64,000 nucleotides of DNA from Ischnura elegans. Lineage: Eukaryota; Arthropoda; Insecta; Odonata; Coenagrionidae. How positions within the stretch are numbered: position 1 is the stretch's first letter; each line of letters starts with the position of its first letter. Below are positions 1 through 11,785 of this stretch, in pieces. Under the pieces are notes generated by a model, which saw only the letters and a list, made by a program, of their open reading frames with translations, searched no databases and was not told the DNA's origin. The position numbers were made by a program, and so were the translations under genes. The stretch is taken from positions 4,340,001 through 4,404,000 of the forward strand of contig NC_060258.1 in assembly GCF_921293095.1 (NCBI RefSeq). Reading direction: 5' to 3'.

Positions 1-165
1 AAGGCAAGAATGGAAAAGGAAGACCTCGAACAAAATATATGGAACAAGTAAAGAGAGATGTGAAAGAGAAGAAATACGTAGGTGTGAAAAGATTAGCTGA
101 TGTGTGAATAGAGCGGACAGCTGCATCAAACCAATCCTAGGATTGTAGACCAGGGATTATGATGA
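1..165 (+). mobile_element. LINE (RTE/CR1-like) 3' tail fragment
   Basis: The + strand reads GRPRTKYMEQVKRDV, then GVKRLADV and AASNQS, with stops. This resembles the C-terminal tail that follows the reverse transcriptase in many arthropod non-LTR elements. It ends in a GATGATGATGAC-like simple tail. Only the last part of the element is present, in an intron upstream of gene C exon E6. The family is judged from the motif only; the clade is uncertain. Confidence 0.55.
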
Positions 166-408
166 TGACACCCTTTCACCCTCGTGGTGGATTTTGATGT
201 CGACCAGTGTTATTGTACAATTTATGGCATGTAAATGTATAATACAAGCAGAAAAGATGTGAATATTACAGAAGTGTATGTTTTGAGGTGGTGTGTAGAT
301 ATTTATCAATGCAATAAATAGGAATTATTATTTCTTTGTGAACTCACAAAGCTTTTTCTATGTCTGTATCTCTGTCTTTGATGATGCCTTTTTTGGACTC
401 ATATGCAG
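166..408 (+). other. Gene C intron upstream of E6
   Basis: AT-rich intron sequence ending in the acceptor CATATGCAG at 400-408. I see no other feature. Confidence 0.6.
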
Positions 409-540
409 GCACAGACCTCAACATCTTTCCAAGGCGATGAGGTGGATGCTGAAGGCACAAGAGCCGTTGTGATAGACCTTGACACTCTGCTGGTTTTGGC
501 CAAGAACGAACTATCTCCCAAGGTGACTGATGCCACTGAG
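409..540 (+). CDS. Gene C exon E6 (acidic linker of a ZAD-C2H2 zinc-finger protein)
   Basis: A 132-nt exon (44 codons, phase 0 at both ends) between the acceptor CATATGCAG and the donor GTATTTATG. It encodes an acidic, unstructured-looking linker (begins AQTSTSFQGDEVDAEG, ends ELSPKVTDATE). It aligns with E6 of gene A (27741-27866, minus) and the start of E6 in gene B (63956). Shared residues include SFQG/ASQG, EVDAEG/KVEAQG, DLD and AK.ELSP. In these proteins such exons join the N-terminal ZAD to the C-terminal zinc fingers. Exons E1-E5 of this gene must lie left of the window. No function beyond a linker can be assigned. Confidence 0.8.
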
Positions 541-1772
541 GTATTTATGAAATTCACATTCAATTAAATAAATGGATTAGTATGATTTTTGGGAGAAATC
601 CTGAATTTCAAGTACTGTAAACTCGGGCACTTGAGCTCAGATTTTGAAACCTGTATCATTGTTTTCAAAAATTGGCACAATGTATTGTAACCAATGCCGC
701 TTGGCATTTTTTATGGGTAACTTTAAATCAGTGTTCACAAGGTAAGGAGAACTGATTCAATATCGTGTGTGATTGTGTGTGTGTATATATACAGGGAAGA
801 TTGAATGGAGTGTTGAGTGTTGCCCCATCCCCCCACGATTCCCCGCTTTCCTAATTTTGGATTTTCTCTGTAATGTGTACGTAACCAGGGAAAGGTCTGC
901 ATTTTTCCCAATCCCCTCCCTGCAAACAACACCCGTGTGCAGCAAATGGAGGGTGACAGAACCTGCACCCCTTCCTTCTAAAAAATGAGAACATGCTTTG
1001 GCAATCCCCCTGCCCCGTGGTGAGTATTCTATGAAAACCCACTTTTTCCTGAGTTTCCCCCAGTTGCCCCAACCTCAGAAAATAACACTCTCTGGTCAAT
1101 AACATACAGACGAATTTCAGGTTGAGGAGACATTTCGACCACGGCTTCGTGTTGCAGCCAAAGGCTATGTCCGACAGCTGAGTGTGTCTTGCGTGTCAGG
1201 TGGAGGAGAGGTAGAAAGAGGAGAGAATCGTGGAGGTTAGACTGTGAGGTGAAGAGTGGCGAAGGAGGGGAAATGGGAGAACTGAACAGTGGATTTGCCA
1301 TGCCAAGAGGAATAAGGTCAAACCACGACGCCTTGAATTAAATATTCTCTCAATCCATGGTGAATGAAGACGCTGCAGGACTCAGCCGAGGAGGTCATCC
1401 CTATCCATGACGGAGAGCCGAAAAGTGAAACTGTTATCCCACATGACTTCCCCCAGTTAAGAAGATTCATGAAAAAATCCCCTATGTAAACAAGAATAGA
1501 AGAACTAACTCTGAGGAAGACCTGTTGTCCCACATTATTTGTGCCTTGCATTTTGCTTGTTCTTTAGTCCCACACTTTTCCCCGCAAAGGATTTTTTATT
1601 TTAGTATTTCGGACAGCGAATTATTGGAGAGTGTTTAGGATTAGTGTTGGTGTTGTCGCTTCATATGTTTTTGTATGCATGCCAGAGATTAACAAGAATT
1701 TAAGATTTTTGTTTCAATTTTTTCATTTTTTTATAGATATCATTTGTAAATCTGAAATCTGCTTACTTTCAG
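541..1772 (+). other. Gene C intron E6-E7
   Basis: Runs from donor GTATTTATG to the acceptor CTTTCAG ending at 1772. It holds a TG/TA microsatellite near 765-792 and C-rich stretches around 820-1080. No coding signal or element with clear ends is seen. Confidence 0.6.
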
Positions 1773-1845
1773 CCTACTGTTATGGAGAATGGGGAGCTGA
1801 TTCAAAATCGAACAATGGCCATGGAGTCTATGACGGAGGCTGTGG
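1773..1845 (+). CDS. Gene C exon E7 (linker)
   Basis: A 73-nt exon between acceptor TTTCAG and donor GTGAGTGC. It encodes PTVMENGELIQNRTMAMES and a few more residues, and ends in phase 1. Its last base G joins GG at 4569 to give a Gly codon, so the frame runs directly into the zinc-finger exon. That phase match is the main evidence. No counterpart is seen in gene A; in gene B it would lie outside the window. Confidence 0.7.
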
Positions 1846-4568
1846 GTGAGTGCTCTTCAGTGCTTAGAAAATGACTCTTCAGAAAAAGATTTTTAACTAA
1901 TTCTAACTAGGTGAATGTCCAAAAGCTGGATCTCAGAATTCAATAAAATTTTGAATTCGATATTTTTTCATACTTTCCTTCCACACTCTTATTTTACAAA
2001 AGCATGTTTTTCATCAATATTCTCATTAAGTTCACTGAAACTTTTGTTTTTACATGTGGCACGACCCCGGGTCCTCGGTGTTACAATTGGGCACTTAAAC
2101 CACTGCACTAACACTCACCCTTTGCAGAGTGGCTCTTATACATGAATATATTTGACCTGTAAATGTTTAACTGCATTTCAGTTTAAACTATTTGGCTATA
2201 TAACCCGATACTGGGGCTGATTCAAGGACAGCCCCCAATGAACTATGTATACAAGAAATTATGTAACAAGAAAATTTGATTGAAATCTGAGACCCGGTTT
2301 TTAGACACCTCCCTTGTGATGGATGTAGCATCTGTATATTTCATCCATCTAATATTCTTATGTTCATGATTTATATTTCTGCTTGATATGTATCAGGTCG
2401 GCAAACGTCTTGTAAAATTTTCGTCATGCTTCAGTGATATTTAATGATATATGCAGGTATGTGATTTCATATGGGAATTCCTGGGTACTTTACCTAACAA
2501 TTTTGTCTTTAAGACTGAGTAATAAAAAAATTCCCATTAAATCACTTGTGAAGAATACTAAGCATAAGATTCCAGCTATATACCATGTCAATTGTGGCAT
2601 CGATGAACATAATTAACATGGAACATGTTGACATGAGCTCAAGTGGCTTTTTTCAATTTTGAAATGATGGTAAATTTTTGCTTCGAAAGACACCCCAACG
2701 AATTCACTGTTTTATGCTCTTGGCAACTGTGCATTAATAGGCCTAACCGTTCTTCATGGAAAAAGGGAGATAAGGAAAAAAAACTGATTTGGCTAAAAAT
2801 AGACAACTCAATTTTAATACCATGCAAGCGTCAGTTGTAGTTCTGCAGAGTAATGATAGTGGGTGACCATGCCATGCTTACTTATTCTCGTTAGCTAAGA
2901 TTTCAAGGTTATAGCTTCATCCAAATTGTTAAAGGTGGTACAGCGAAGTACAAGGCATTAACCTCCTTGATGGTGGATATGAGAAGTTAGAATTAATTGG
3001 ATGTTAATTTAACTCATAACTGTTTAGTTTATTTTTCATAAGGTTGTTAAAGTTGTATTTTCTACATTGCTTCACATTTTAGGTTCTTTGAGTTTTATGA
3101 AAATTCACTCTGGACGCATTAAAAATTAAAATATAATTGTGATGATTTCTTCTGAAAATAAATAAATTATAAGGGAAGTATTAGGGGATTTGAAAATGGA
3201 TACATGTTCACAACCTGGAAATTAGGTGTTTTTTCTATTTTTCACCTTTTCCATACGTAGTCTATGAATCGACAAAGTGAGGAGATGAAACAGATATTCT
3301 TACAGACTTACACATGCATCAGGCTTCATGGTGATTGCTTGCTAGTCTTAATCCATGGTGAATTCAACCCTGAATATTGGGTCTGCCACCGAAACCAGAC
3401 GATTGTAGATGGCACTAAGATGGAGATGGGAAGTAGTGTGGGGGAAGGCTATTGATATGTTACAAAATGTACTGTTTGCCATTTCAAAATGTTGGATGCA
3501 TTGTGCAAACATGGCAATCCTTTTGTCATTTTAACATTCTGCATAACTGGTCTGTTCTGATGGTTTTTGATACCAATCCATCCTGTACCATCCAGGCTCT
3601 CAAACTAAGACTGTGAGAAAGAGATATCAGCGGCACTGTGAGGGCATTCAAGGAGAGAGTTAGAACCCTTTCCACTCTTCTCATTTAGGATATACATTTA
3701 CTGAAGGAATACTATAAAATTTCGGATCCTGATCCCATGCCTTCTGCAACTTTGGATCCGATGTATCCAATGAAGGGCAATGACCACAGATATTTCGATA
3801 TGAGGCATCCCATATGTCCATCCCAATATAATACATAATGATCTTAGGTATGAGATGATTAATACGCCATGCCTTTATACTGTAAATAATGTTATAAATG
3901 ATGCAAGGTGTTGTGGTTACGAAAGTTTTGTTTGAAATAGAGAGGTGTGCCCCTCAGATAATTTCATCTTCATTTACTGGTATTGTTGTTCTTGTTTACA
4001 AACTGCAAATATTTGTTTTTTTAATAGGTTTTGTCCTTGAAGGCAAGTTCTTATAATATGCGATATTATTACCCATTTATCTTTCTCTCAATGATTTATT
4101 ATGATGGCAATGATTTTTGTGAGCTTTAAATACCTTCTGGCTCCCATAGTTCCTGTCCATTTTTATTTTGCATATTTTTAGCCTTGCATTGCAAGATAGT
4201 ATTTGCATTTAATAATGATATTTTTTTTCAATTCAACATTATGTGTGCATGCCATTTGTATATTCAGTTTATGATTACTTCTATGCATGAAAAAGTGCAT
4301 TGAGGTATTTTTTGGAGTAGATACTTCAGTTTAGAAGGCAATATTTTGCTCAATTACTCTGAGGAGCAGTGTCACAATATTTGTGAAGAAATGGAAACCA
4401 CCTTAAAAAGTGAACTAACACCTTGTTATGTGTACAGCATCTAATCGAAGGCTTGATTGGTTGAAGTTGCTACCTTGATATCTGCCTAAAGGCTGTCATA
4501 AATTAGTTCAACGAATCATAGATTTCATGGCTGACTTTACTTATTTTTAATGTGAAATTCTTTTCTAG
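1846..4568 (+). other. Gene C intron E7-ZF exon
   Basis: A 2.7-kb AT-rich intron from donor GTGAGTGC to acceptor TTTTCTAG. Short open frames in it lack conserved motifs. No repeat or mobile element with recognisable ends was found. Confidence 0.6.
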
Positions 4569-6115
4569 GGTCTGCAGCTACTGAAAGAGCCGCAGTCCTT
4601 GAACCAAAGATGAGAAAACAACATTCAAGGAAAGGAAAGAAGGTGATGGGTAAAGGCATTAAAAAAATAACGTCGTGCTCAATTCCTAATGATGGACGGT
4701 TACATTCGGAATCTAGATATGATTCTAAAATCAGAGGATATAGAGCAACAAAGACTATTGCTGGAAAGAGAGGTGGTTGTGATAATGCAACAACCATAAA
4801 GTTTGTCAAGAGCACTGAGAAGGGAAATAATGGTCCTGAATCAGTCATACGGAAAAACGAGGTGAAAAGTACTTGCATGATCAAAAATCCTGGGAAGCGT
4901 GCAAGTTCAACGAAAAAAACATATCATTGCTTCAACTGTAGAGAAGCATTCAAGGCCAAATATGATCTCATTAAGCACCTGAAGATTCATTTCGGTTCTG
5001 GTAATTTGGATATTGATTCAAATTTGTCAATCGGAAAAGATTTGTCCCTCAAAACCTTAGTATCTAGAAGAGAAACTAAAACTTCATGTCTGCCCATCTC
5101 CTCCAAAAGTTTAAATCAGCTGATGCGTAAAAGGCAAAAGGTGAGACAAAAAGGAAATGGGCTTCTTAATAATAACTTCGAAGGAACAAGGGAGAATAAA
5201 AATATGAGGGAAGTAAGGAGAAGCTCCATTGTAGATGGGAAATCGTGCACAGATAGTCCACGCACAACAAAGAAGTCTTATTCCTGTAATGAATGTGATG
5301 TGAAGTCTTTCCCTCCTAAGAGTGCCCTTGTCAGTCACATGCGGACTCATACGAAGGAGAAACCTTATTATTGCAATGAATGTGACAAGTCATTCTCTCA
5401 TAAGAGTACCCTTGTCTGTCACATGCGGACTCACACGAAGGAGAAACCTTACTGTTGCAATGAATGTGATAAGTCTTTCTCTCAAAGGAGTCACCTAGTC
5501 GGTCACATGCGGACTCATACGAAGGAGAAACCTTATTATTGCAATGAATGTGACAAGTCATTCTCTCATAAGAGTACCCTTGTCAGTCACTTGCGGACTC
5601 ATACCAAGGAAAAACCTTATTCTTGCAATGAATGTGATAAGTCTTTCTCTCAAAAGAGTCACCTAGTCAGTCACATGCGGACTCATACGAAGGAGAAACC
5701 TTATTATTGCAATGAATGTGACAAGTCTTTCTCTCATAAGAGTACCCTTGTCAGTCACTTGCGGACTCATACCAAGGAAAAGCCTTATTCTTGCAATGAA
5801 TGTGATAAGTCTTTCTCTCAAAAGAGTCCCCTTGTCCGTCACATTCGGACTCATACGAAGGAGAAACCTCATTCTTGCAATGAATGTGATAAGTCTTTCT
5901 CTGATAAGAATACCCTTGTCTGTCACATGCGGACTCACACGAAGGAGAAGCCCTACTGTTGCAATGAATGTGATAAGTCTTTCTCTCAAAGGAGTCACCT
6001 AGTCAGTCACATGCGGACTCATACGAAGGAGAAACCTTATTATTGCAATGAATGTGACAAGTCTTTCTCTCATAAGAGTACCCTTGTCAGTCACTTGCGG
6101 ACTCATACCAAGTAA
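4569..6115 (+). CDS. Gene C zinc-finger exon: C2H2 array, prematurely stopped
   Basis: Begins at acceptor TTTTCTAG and continues the phase of E7. Counting from the ATG at 4610, an isolated C2H2 finger has C107, C110, H123 and H127. A basic, Ser/Thr-rich stretch follows, then ten tandem fingers from C226 to the end. Most read CNECDKSFS...H-x3-H with THTKEKP-type linkers; the first of the ten has one extra residue (CDVKSF). Recognition helices alternate between SHKSTLVxH and SQ(K/R)SHLVxH types, so an 84-bp unit has been copied, often in pairs. The family is nuclear, sequence-specific DNA-binding proteins. The frame ends at TAA (6113-6115) exactly where a Glu codon (GAA) occurs in every other linker. 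Further fingers follow, so this is a nonsense truncation. Confidence 0.9.
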
Positions 6116-6391
6116 AAACCTTATTATTGCAATGAATGTGATAAGTCATTCTCTCGTAAGTTTACCCTTGTTAGTCACATTCGGACTCATACGAAGGAGA
6201 AATCGTATTCTTGAAATGAATTTAATAAATCTTTCTCTCCAAAAAGTACCCTTTTCAGTCACATTCGGACTCATATGAAAGAGATACCTTATTCGTGCAA
6301 TGAATGTGGAAACTCTTCCACTACCAAACAAAACCTTGTCCTACACATGAGTGGACATCGGAAAGAAGCTTTATTCATGAAATGCATGTGA
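6116..6391 (+). pseudogene. Decayed 3' zinc fingers of gene C beyond the premature stop
   Basis: The frame of the zinc-finger exon continues past the TAA with three more fingers. The first is complete ([15 protein letters not shown]). The second has lost its first Cys pair: a TGA at 6212-6214 replaces the first Cys, and the second is Phe. The third is diverged (NSSTTKQNLVLHMSGH). The next in-frame stop is TGA at 6389-6391, probably the ancestral end of the protein. The ancestral array therefore had about 13 clustered fingers instead of ten. Confidence 0.75.
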
Positions 6392-6560
6392 AAAGACGTT
6401 CTCTTTGTAGCTCCACCTTTTCTATCATTTGCAAACACAGGGGGCTAGGTCATAGTTGCCTAATTAATTGGCATTCATTAGCAATGATGGTATATAATTC
6501 TTAATAATACGAGTACTGTTTGTACGAAATTAAAAAATGTCCCAATATATTGAATATTAT
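6392..6560. other. 3' flank of gene C
   Basis: AT-rich sequence after the ancestral stop. Nothing specific is recognised. Confidence 0.4.
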
Positions 6561-6569
6561 ATCATAATA

Positions 6570-6895
6570 ATCGCCGCGCTCACTAGGGAGCTACGCCCCC
6601 AAGAACGCCAACGCGACTCTTCGGAACCGCTTCGCCGTTCCTCGTCAGGGGTCGGCTTCGCCGCCCGGGGGGTCACCCCCAAACGCCTGCTCCACCACGT
6701 CAGGTTTACTGGACCCACATCCTGCGCCTGCGACTCCTCGGTACGGCTTCGCCTTTCCTCGCCATGGTCGGCTTCGCCGCCCGGGGGTCGAAGTATGATG
6801 ATGATTCTGCTTCACGACCTGCGCCCACGGCTCCTCGGAACGGCTCCACCGTTCCTTGTATTAGGGTGGCTTCGCCGCCAAGTTTTTCACTCCAC
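6570..6895. repeat. GC-rich degenerate minisatellite (~100-115-bp unit, three copies)
   Basis: Three copies share GACTCTTCGGAACCGCTTCG / GACTCCTCGGTACGGCTTCG / GGCTCCTCGGAACGGCTCCA. The first two also share GTCGGCTTCGCCGCCCGGGG. Composition changes sharply from the AT-rich surroundings. The long frames across it are by-products of GC richness. Confidence 0.6.
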
Positions 6896-6989
6896 ACCCC
6901 GCACAACGTACTACCAGCTGTCATCAATGTTGGCCATGGATTCGGTAGCTATGAGTGGAAGGGGTGAAAGATGCTGCGGGATATAGCCT

Positions 6990-7900
6990 CATGGTACCCA
7001 AGGTGGCGGCTTGTTAGCTTTCTTTAATTTTTTGGAGGGTGTACGGGGGTTACCGGGGGTTTTCTGCAAGTACTGACTGCGTTTATAATCGTACACATGA
7101 ATTCCTTAGCGAGTCATAGGAGCACGGTATTACTGCGAAAATGTGCGAAAACAACAAAAATTGGCGACTTACAACAAAAAAATATTTTTTCGGTGGTCTT
7201 CCAGGGAGCCACGTGAGTTTTTCAGGGGTTTTCCTGCATTAAATTGGTTAGTCGGCCTACATTAATAATTCCAGCTCTCTAGCTATAGTGGAACCATGAA
7301 GTTTTGACTGTTACTAACATATAGATTTCACACTCCGTGTTCTCCATGTTGCGGTGCATCGACGCAGTAATAAGGCAACGCTCACGTGAATTTCGAGGCC
7401 GTACCTTAATGGGAAGTGCTTAAAAAATCGCGTTTAAGTGTCCATGTCCTTGAACTTCCATTTCACCCCTACTATTTTATTAATACATCTACATTACAAA
7501 ATTTGAAGTTTTATTTTAGGTCCGTAAACGGGCCTGGGTAATTGAAAATGACGGTTAAATATAGCTGACACAATTCCCACTCTGAGTCAATAAAACTATA
7601 CAACTCGGAAGAACGGTACACTTAATGTGCGACTTATTAGATGATTTTAATTTTTTTTGGTAGGGTTTTCAGGGGGTATTGGGGGCTTTAGGTGCTTGTC
7701 CCGTATAATGCGTCACCGTTTACCTTCTATAAAAATTCCGGCTCTTTAGCTGTTGTGCAACCATGGTTTCGCGGCGGTCGCACCCCTTTAAATTAAACAT
7801 TCCGCATTCTCCAGGTAGCGGCGCGCAGGGGGATGTTGAATACATCACTCCTGCGAATTTGGTGTCCCTACCTCGTTGGAAAGTGGCAAACAAATTCCGA
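6990..7900. repeat. Degenerate ~460-bp repeat (two main copies plus a partial one)
   Basis: Copies near 7166 and 7627 share GCGACTTA, then a T-rich run leading to GGTGGTCTTCCAGGG / GGTAGGGTTTTCAGGG. Further along they share CTCT(C/T)TAGCT followed by a CAACCATGG / GAACCATGA block. A third partial start is near 7005. Much diverged; origin unknown. Confidence 0.5.
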
Positions 7901-9462
7901 AAAATCTGATATTTGTATGTTGGTGGGATGTAAACTTCACGGCGGATGTTTTGTAAGTTACCAAACGTTGTAGGAGTCGCGATTTTGATTAATTATTTTG
8001 AAGTAACCGTGAGACTTACGGGAAAAGTAGGGTAGACCGATAGGGTGCGAAGCTCCCTGAACGATTTTTCCGGAGATTCCGAACATTCATATGGCAAAGA
8101 CTCCGGCCGAAATCCGAAATTCAATATTCCTAATGTCAACAATGGAAAATCGAAAATCGTTAATTACTCGAAATTCGTTCGACTTGTGGATATTCAAATA
8201 CAACCAAAAAATTAAACAAAAGGTCTAGTATGTGTTGGTTGAAGGATTTTGTCCTAGGATTATAGCAACTGTAAAAAAATCCAAGTATAGGCCCATTAGG
8301 AAAACATTAGAAATTTACAAAAAGTCATAAAAAATACCTTTAATTATAATATGGCATGGAAGAATAAACCAGAGAATCAATCAAAAAATCTAGTTTATGC
8401 CATTGGAATTTCATATTCCTGAGACGTTTATAAATGCGTAATAAAATGAAAAAAGTTTTAGTACAATGAGGCTTCCATGTTAATTCGGATCGATATCTCT
8501 CAAAAACCTATCGACTTTTTTGAGTTTTCGGATTTTTCCCCCCGATCAATATTTTTTCTTCACTTCCGATAAAAATTTCGTCCTCCCACCTCGTCGGAAG
8601 TGGTGGAGAATTTGTATACGTGAATCAGTCAGTGAGTGATTTGTATGCCATGCATCGGGTTATCGGGTTGTATATATAATGTGTATATAATATAGATATA
8701 TAGACGGGCTATGTATATAATAGACTCAGTTAAGTCTGTGAACTTCTTTTTATAAATGTTCAATTACATTTACTGTGCCATATTTTCAAGGTCTAAATAA
8801 TTTATTCCTTTGTATTTAACTGGTTATTATTTTACTGTTAGAAAATTATTTAGATTTAAATGCAAGCTATGCATTTCAACACTGTCGATAAAAATCTGAG
8901 GCACTTTGTCTCAAGAATAATTTTCAATGCAATGTCAATGTTAATTGTGTGAAAAATTAATGTGTAATTGTCTGATCAATGTTAGTTGATGTAGTGCTTC
9001 TATGTAATTTATATGCAAATATCAAGTTAATAATAATATACGATTGATGAAGAGAGTGCTGAACTGAGTGACTGGTGTGTTTTAATTCTTGATGTACCCA
9101 CATGCTTTTCAATGACTACATCAGTATTGGGTTGTTGTCTGAATGCCTGCACCACAATCACCGTGCAATTATTTGTTCAAATGACAATAATATGTCATCT
9201 TGAAAACATTGCTAGCCGTAGTTAAGGCTTAAAAGATCAATGAAAGGAATTTCTTTCTCAGGTGAATGGCCAAATATTTCCATGCAACTGTGTCCCGTTC
9301 ATAGGCACGAAACAAATAACTTTCCTGCTGTGTATAAATAGATTTTTTAGGTAATTTGTCTCACACACGTGGTTTTGCTTCTCGAGATGTATAAATTGAG
9401 ATGATTTTATCATGGACAAAATATTTCACGTGAAAAAATGTGGTCAATATACATATTTTATC
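7901..9462. other. Intergenic AT-rich sequence
   Basis: No gene, RNA or bounded repeat recognised. It contains a GATATCTCTCAAAAACC-type block near 8500 and an irregular TATATAATG tract at 8670-8725. Confidence 0.4.

Positions 9463-9464
<2 letters not shown>

Positions 9465-9498
<34 letters not shown>
9465..9498. repeat. (TA)n microsatellite
   Basis: An uninterrupted TA tract directly abutting the left edge of the 464-bp tRNA-bearing array. Confidence 0.9.
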
Positions 9499-9506
<8 letters not shown>

Positions 9507-9612
9507 ATTCAAAGGTAAGGAAAGAAAGGGATAGGAACATGGAATAGAAAAAGGACGAGGACAACGGTGCTGTGGTAGGTGGAAAAAAGCCAGAAATCAG
9601 AGGGTAAAAATG

Positions 9613-9685
9613 CGGCCTGACTGGGACTCGAACCCAGAACCTCCTGGTTGCCGGCCAGGTGCTCTACCAGTTGCGCTACCAGGAC
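9613..9685 (-). tRNA. tRNA-like sequence, copy 1 (possible anticodon GGC)
   Basis: A 73-nt cloverleaf can be drawn. The acceptor is GTCCTGG/TCAGGCC with one mismatch. There is an A-box-like TAGCGCAACTGG, a perfect 5-bp anticodon stem CCTGG/CCAGG with loop CCGGCAA, and a T arm with B box GGTTCGAGTCC. The loop gives anticodon GGC (Ala) but has C instead of the near-universal U33, and the D stem has a mismatch. A TTTTT terminator follows. It is either a pseudo-tRNA or a tRNA-derived Pol III promoter. Confidence 0.5.
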
Positions 9686-10076
9686 GCTTAGATTTACCAT
9701 GATTTCGGCGGGGGTTTATACACAGAAAACTCCCTTTGCTGTGGCCCACGAGAGTAACCAATAGATGGCACTGGGGCAGCTCACCACTCACCAGGGGAAG
9801 GAATGGACGAGGACACAAGGATGAAAGGAAAGGTACACACTCACACGATAGTGGGAAAGAGACAGGAACACGCGTTTCGGGGCACGCAGAGCCCAAGTGA
9901 AATAAGCCAATATGGCCGATACACTACTTCATTCATTCACACGGCGCCATAAGCGCAAACATACATATAAATTCAAAGGTAAGGAAAGAAAGGGATAGGA
10001 ACATGGAATAGAAAAAGGACGAGGACAACGGTGCTGTGGTAGGTGGAAAAAAGCCAGAAATCAGAGGGTAAAAATG

Positions 10077-10149
10077 CGGCCTGACTGGGACTCGAACCCA
10101 GAACCTCCTGGTTGCCGGCCAGGTGCTCTACCAGTTGCGCTACCAGGAC
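10077..10149 (-). tRNA. tRNA-like sequence, copy 2
   Basis: Identical to copy 1, displaced by 464 bp, with the same C33 and acceptor mismatch. Confidence 0.5.
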
Positions 10150-10540
10150 GCTTAGATTTACCATGATTTCGGCGGGGGTTTATACACAGAAAACTCCCTT
10201 TGCTGTGGCCCACGAGAGTAACCAATAGATGGCACTGGGGCAGCTCACCACTCACCAGGGGAAGGAATGGACGAGGACACAAGGATGAAAGGAAAGGTAC
10301 ACACTCACACGATAGTGGGAAAGAGACAGGAACACGCGTTTCGGGGCACGCAGAGCCCAAGTGAAATAAGCCAATATGGCCGATACACTACTTCATTCAT
10401 TCACACGGCGCCATAAGCGCAAACATACATATAAATTCAAAGGTAAGGAAAGAAAGGGATAGGAACATGGAATAGAAAAAGGACGAGGACAACGGTGCTG
10501 TGGTAGGTGGAAAAAAGCCAGAAATCAGAGGGTAAAAATG

Positions 10541-10613
10541 CGGCCTGACTGGGACTCGAACCCAGAACCTCCTGGTTGCCGGCCAGGTGCTCTACCAGTT
10601 GCGCTACCAGGAC
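10541..10613 (-). tRNA. tRNA-like sequence, copy 3
   Basis: Identical to copy 1, displaced by 928 bp. The next unit in this orientation is cut off just after its tRNA 3' flank, so it has no tRNA. Confidence 0.5.
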
Positions 10614-11248
10614 GCTTAGATTTACCATGATTTCGGCGGGGGTTTATACACAGAAAACTCCCTTTGCTGTGGCCCACGAGAGTAACCAATAGATGGCACT
10701 GGGGCAGCTCACCACTCACCAGGGGAAGGAATGGACGAGGACACAAGGATGAAAGGAAAGGTACACACTCACACGATAGTGGGAAAGAGACAGGAACACG
10801 CGTTTCGGGGCACGCAGAGCCCAAGTGAAATAAGCCAATATGGCCGATACACTACTTCATTCATTCACACGGCGCCATAAGCGCAAACATACATATAAAT
10901 TCAAAGGTAAGGAAAGAAAGGGATAGGAACATGGAATAGAAAAAGGACGAGGACAACGGTGCTGTGGTAGGTGGAAAAAAGCCAGAAATCAGAGGGTAAA
11001 AATGCAGTAGTGTATCGGCCATATTGGCTTATTTCACTTGGGCTCTGCGTGCCCCGAAACGCGTGTTCCTGTCTCTTTCCCACTATCGTGTGAGTGTGTA
11101 CCTTTCCTTTCATCCTTGTGTCCTCGTCCATTCCTTCCCCTGGTGAGTGGTGAGCTGCCCCAGTGCCATCTATTGGTTACTCTCGTGGGCCACAGCAAAG
11201 GGAGTTTTCTGTGTATAAACCCCCGCCGAAATCATGGTAAATCTAAGC

Positions 11249-11321
11249 GTCCTGGTAGCGCAACTGGTAGAGCACCTGGCCGGCAACCAGGAGGTTCTGG
11301 GTTCGAGTCCCAGTCAGGCCG
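11249..11321 (+). tRNA. tRNA-like sequence, copy 4 (inverted arm)
   Basis: The same 73-nt sequence on the + strand, followed by GCATTTTTACCC, a Pol III-type T-run terminator. Confidence 0.5.
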
Positions 11322-11712
11322 CATTTTTACCCTCTGATTTCTGGCTTTTTTCCACCTACCACAGCACCGTTGTCCTCGTCCTTTTTCTATTCCATGTTCC
11401 TATCCCTTTCTTTCCTTACCTTTGAATTTATATGTATGTTTGCGCTTATGGCGCCGTGTGAATGAATGAAGTAGTGTATCGGCCATATTGGCTTATTTCA
11501 CTTGGGCTCTGCGTGCCCCGAAACGCGTGTTCCTGTCTCTTTCCCACTATCGTGTGAGTGTGTACCTTTCCTTTCATCCTTGTGTCCTCGTCCATTCCTT
11601 CCCCTGGTGAGTGGTGAGCTGCCCCAGTGCCATCTATTGGTTACTCTCGTGGGCCACAGCAAAGGGAGTTTTCTGTGTATAAACCCCCGCCGAAATCATG
11701 GTAAATCTAAGC

Positions 11713-11785
11713 GTCCTGGTAGCGCAACTGGTAGAGCACCTGGCCGGCAACCAGGAGGTTCTGGGTTCGAGTCCCAGTCAGGCCG
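11713..11785 (+). tRNA. tRNA-like sequence, copy 5 (inverted arm)
   Basis: Identical to copy 4, displaced by 464 bp. Confidence 0.5.

Noticed and set aside
5111-6278. Long frames on both strands and other frames across the zinc-finger exon
   Set aside because: They are repeat-driven shadows of the 84-bp finger units and have no domain of their own.
6537-6986. A 149-residue frame after gene C
   Set aside because: It lies on the GC-rich minisatellite and its composition explains the openness.
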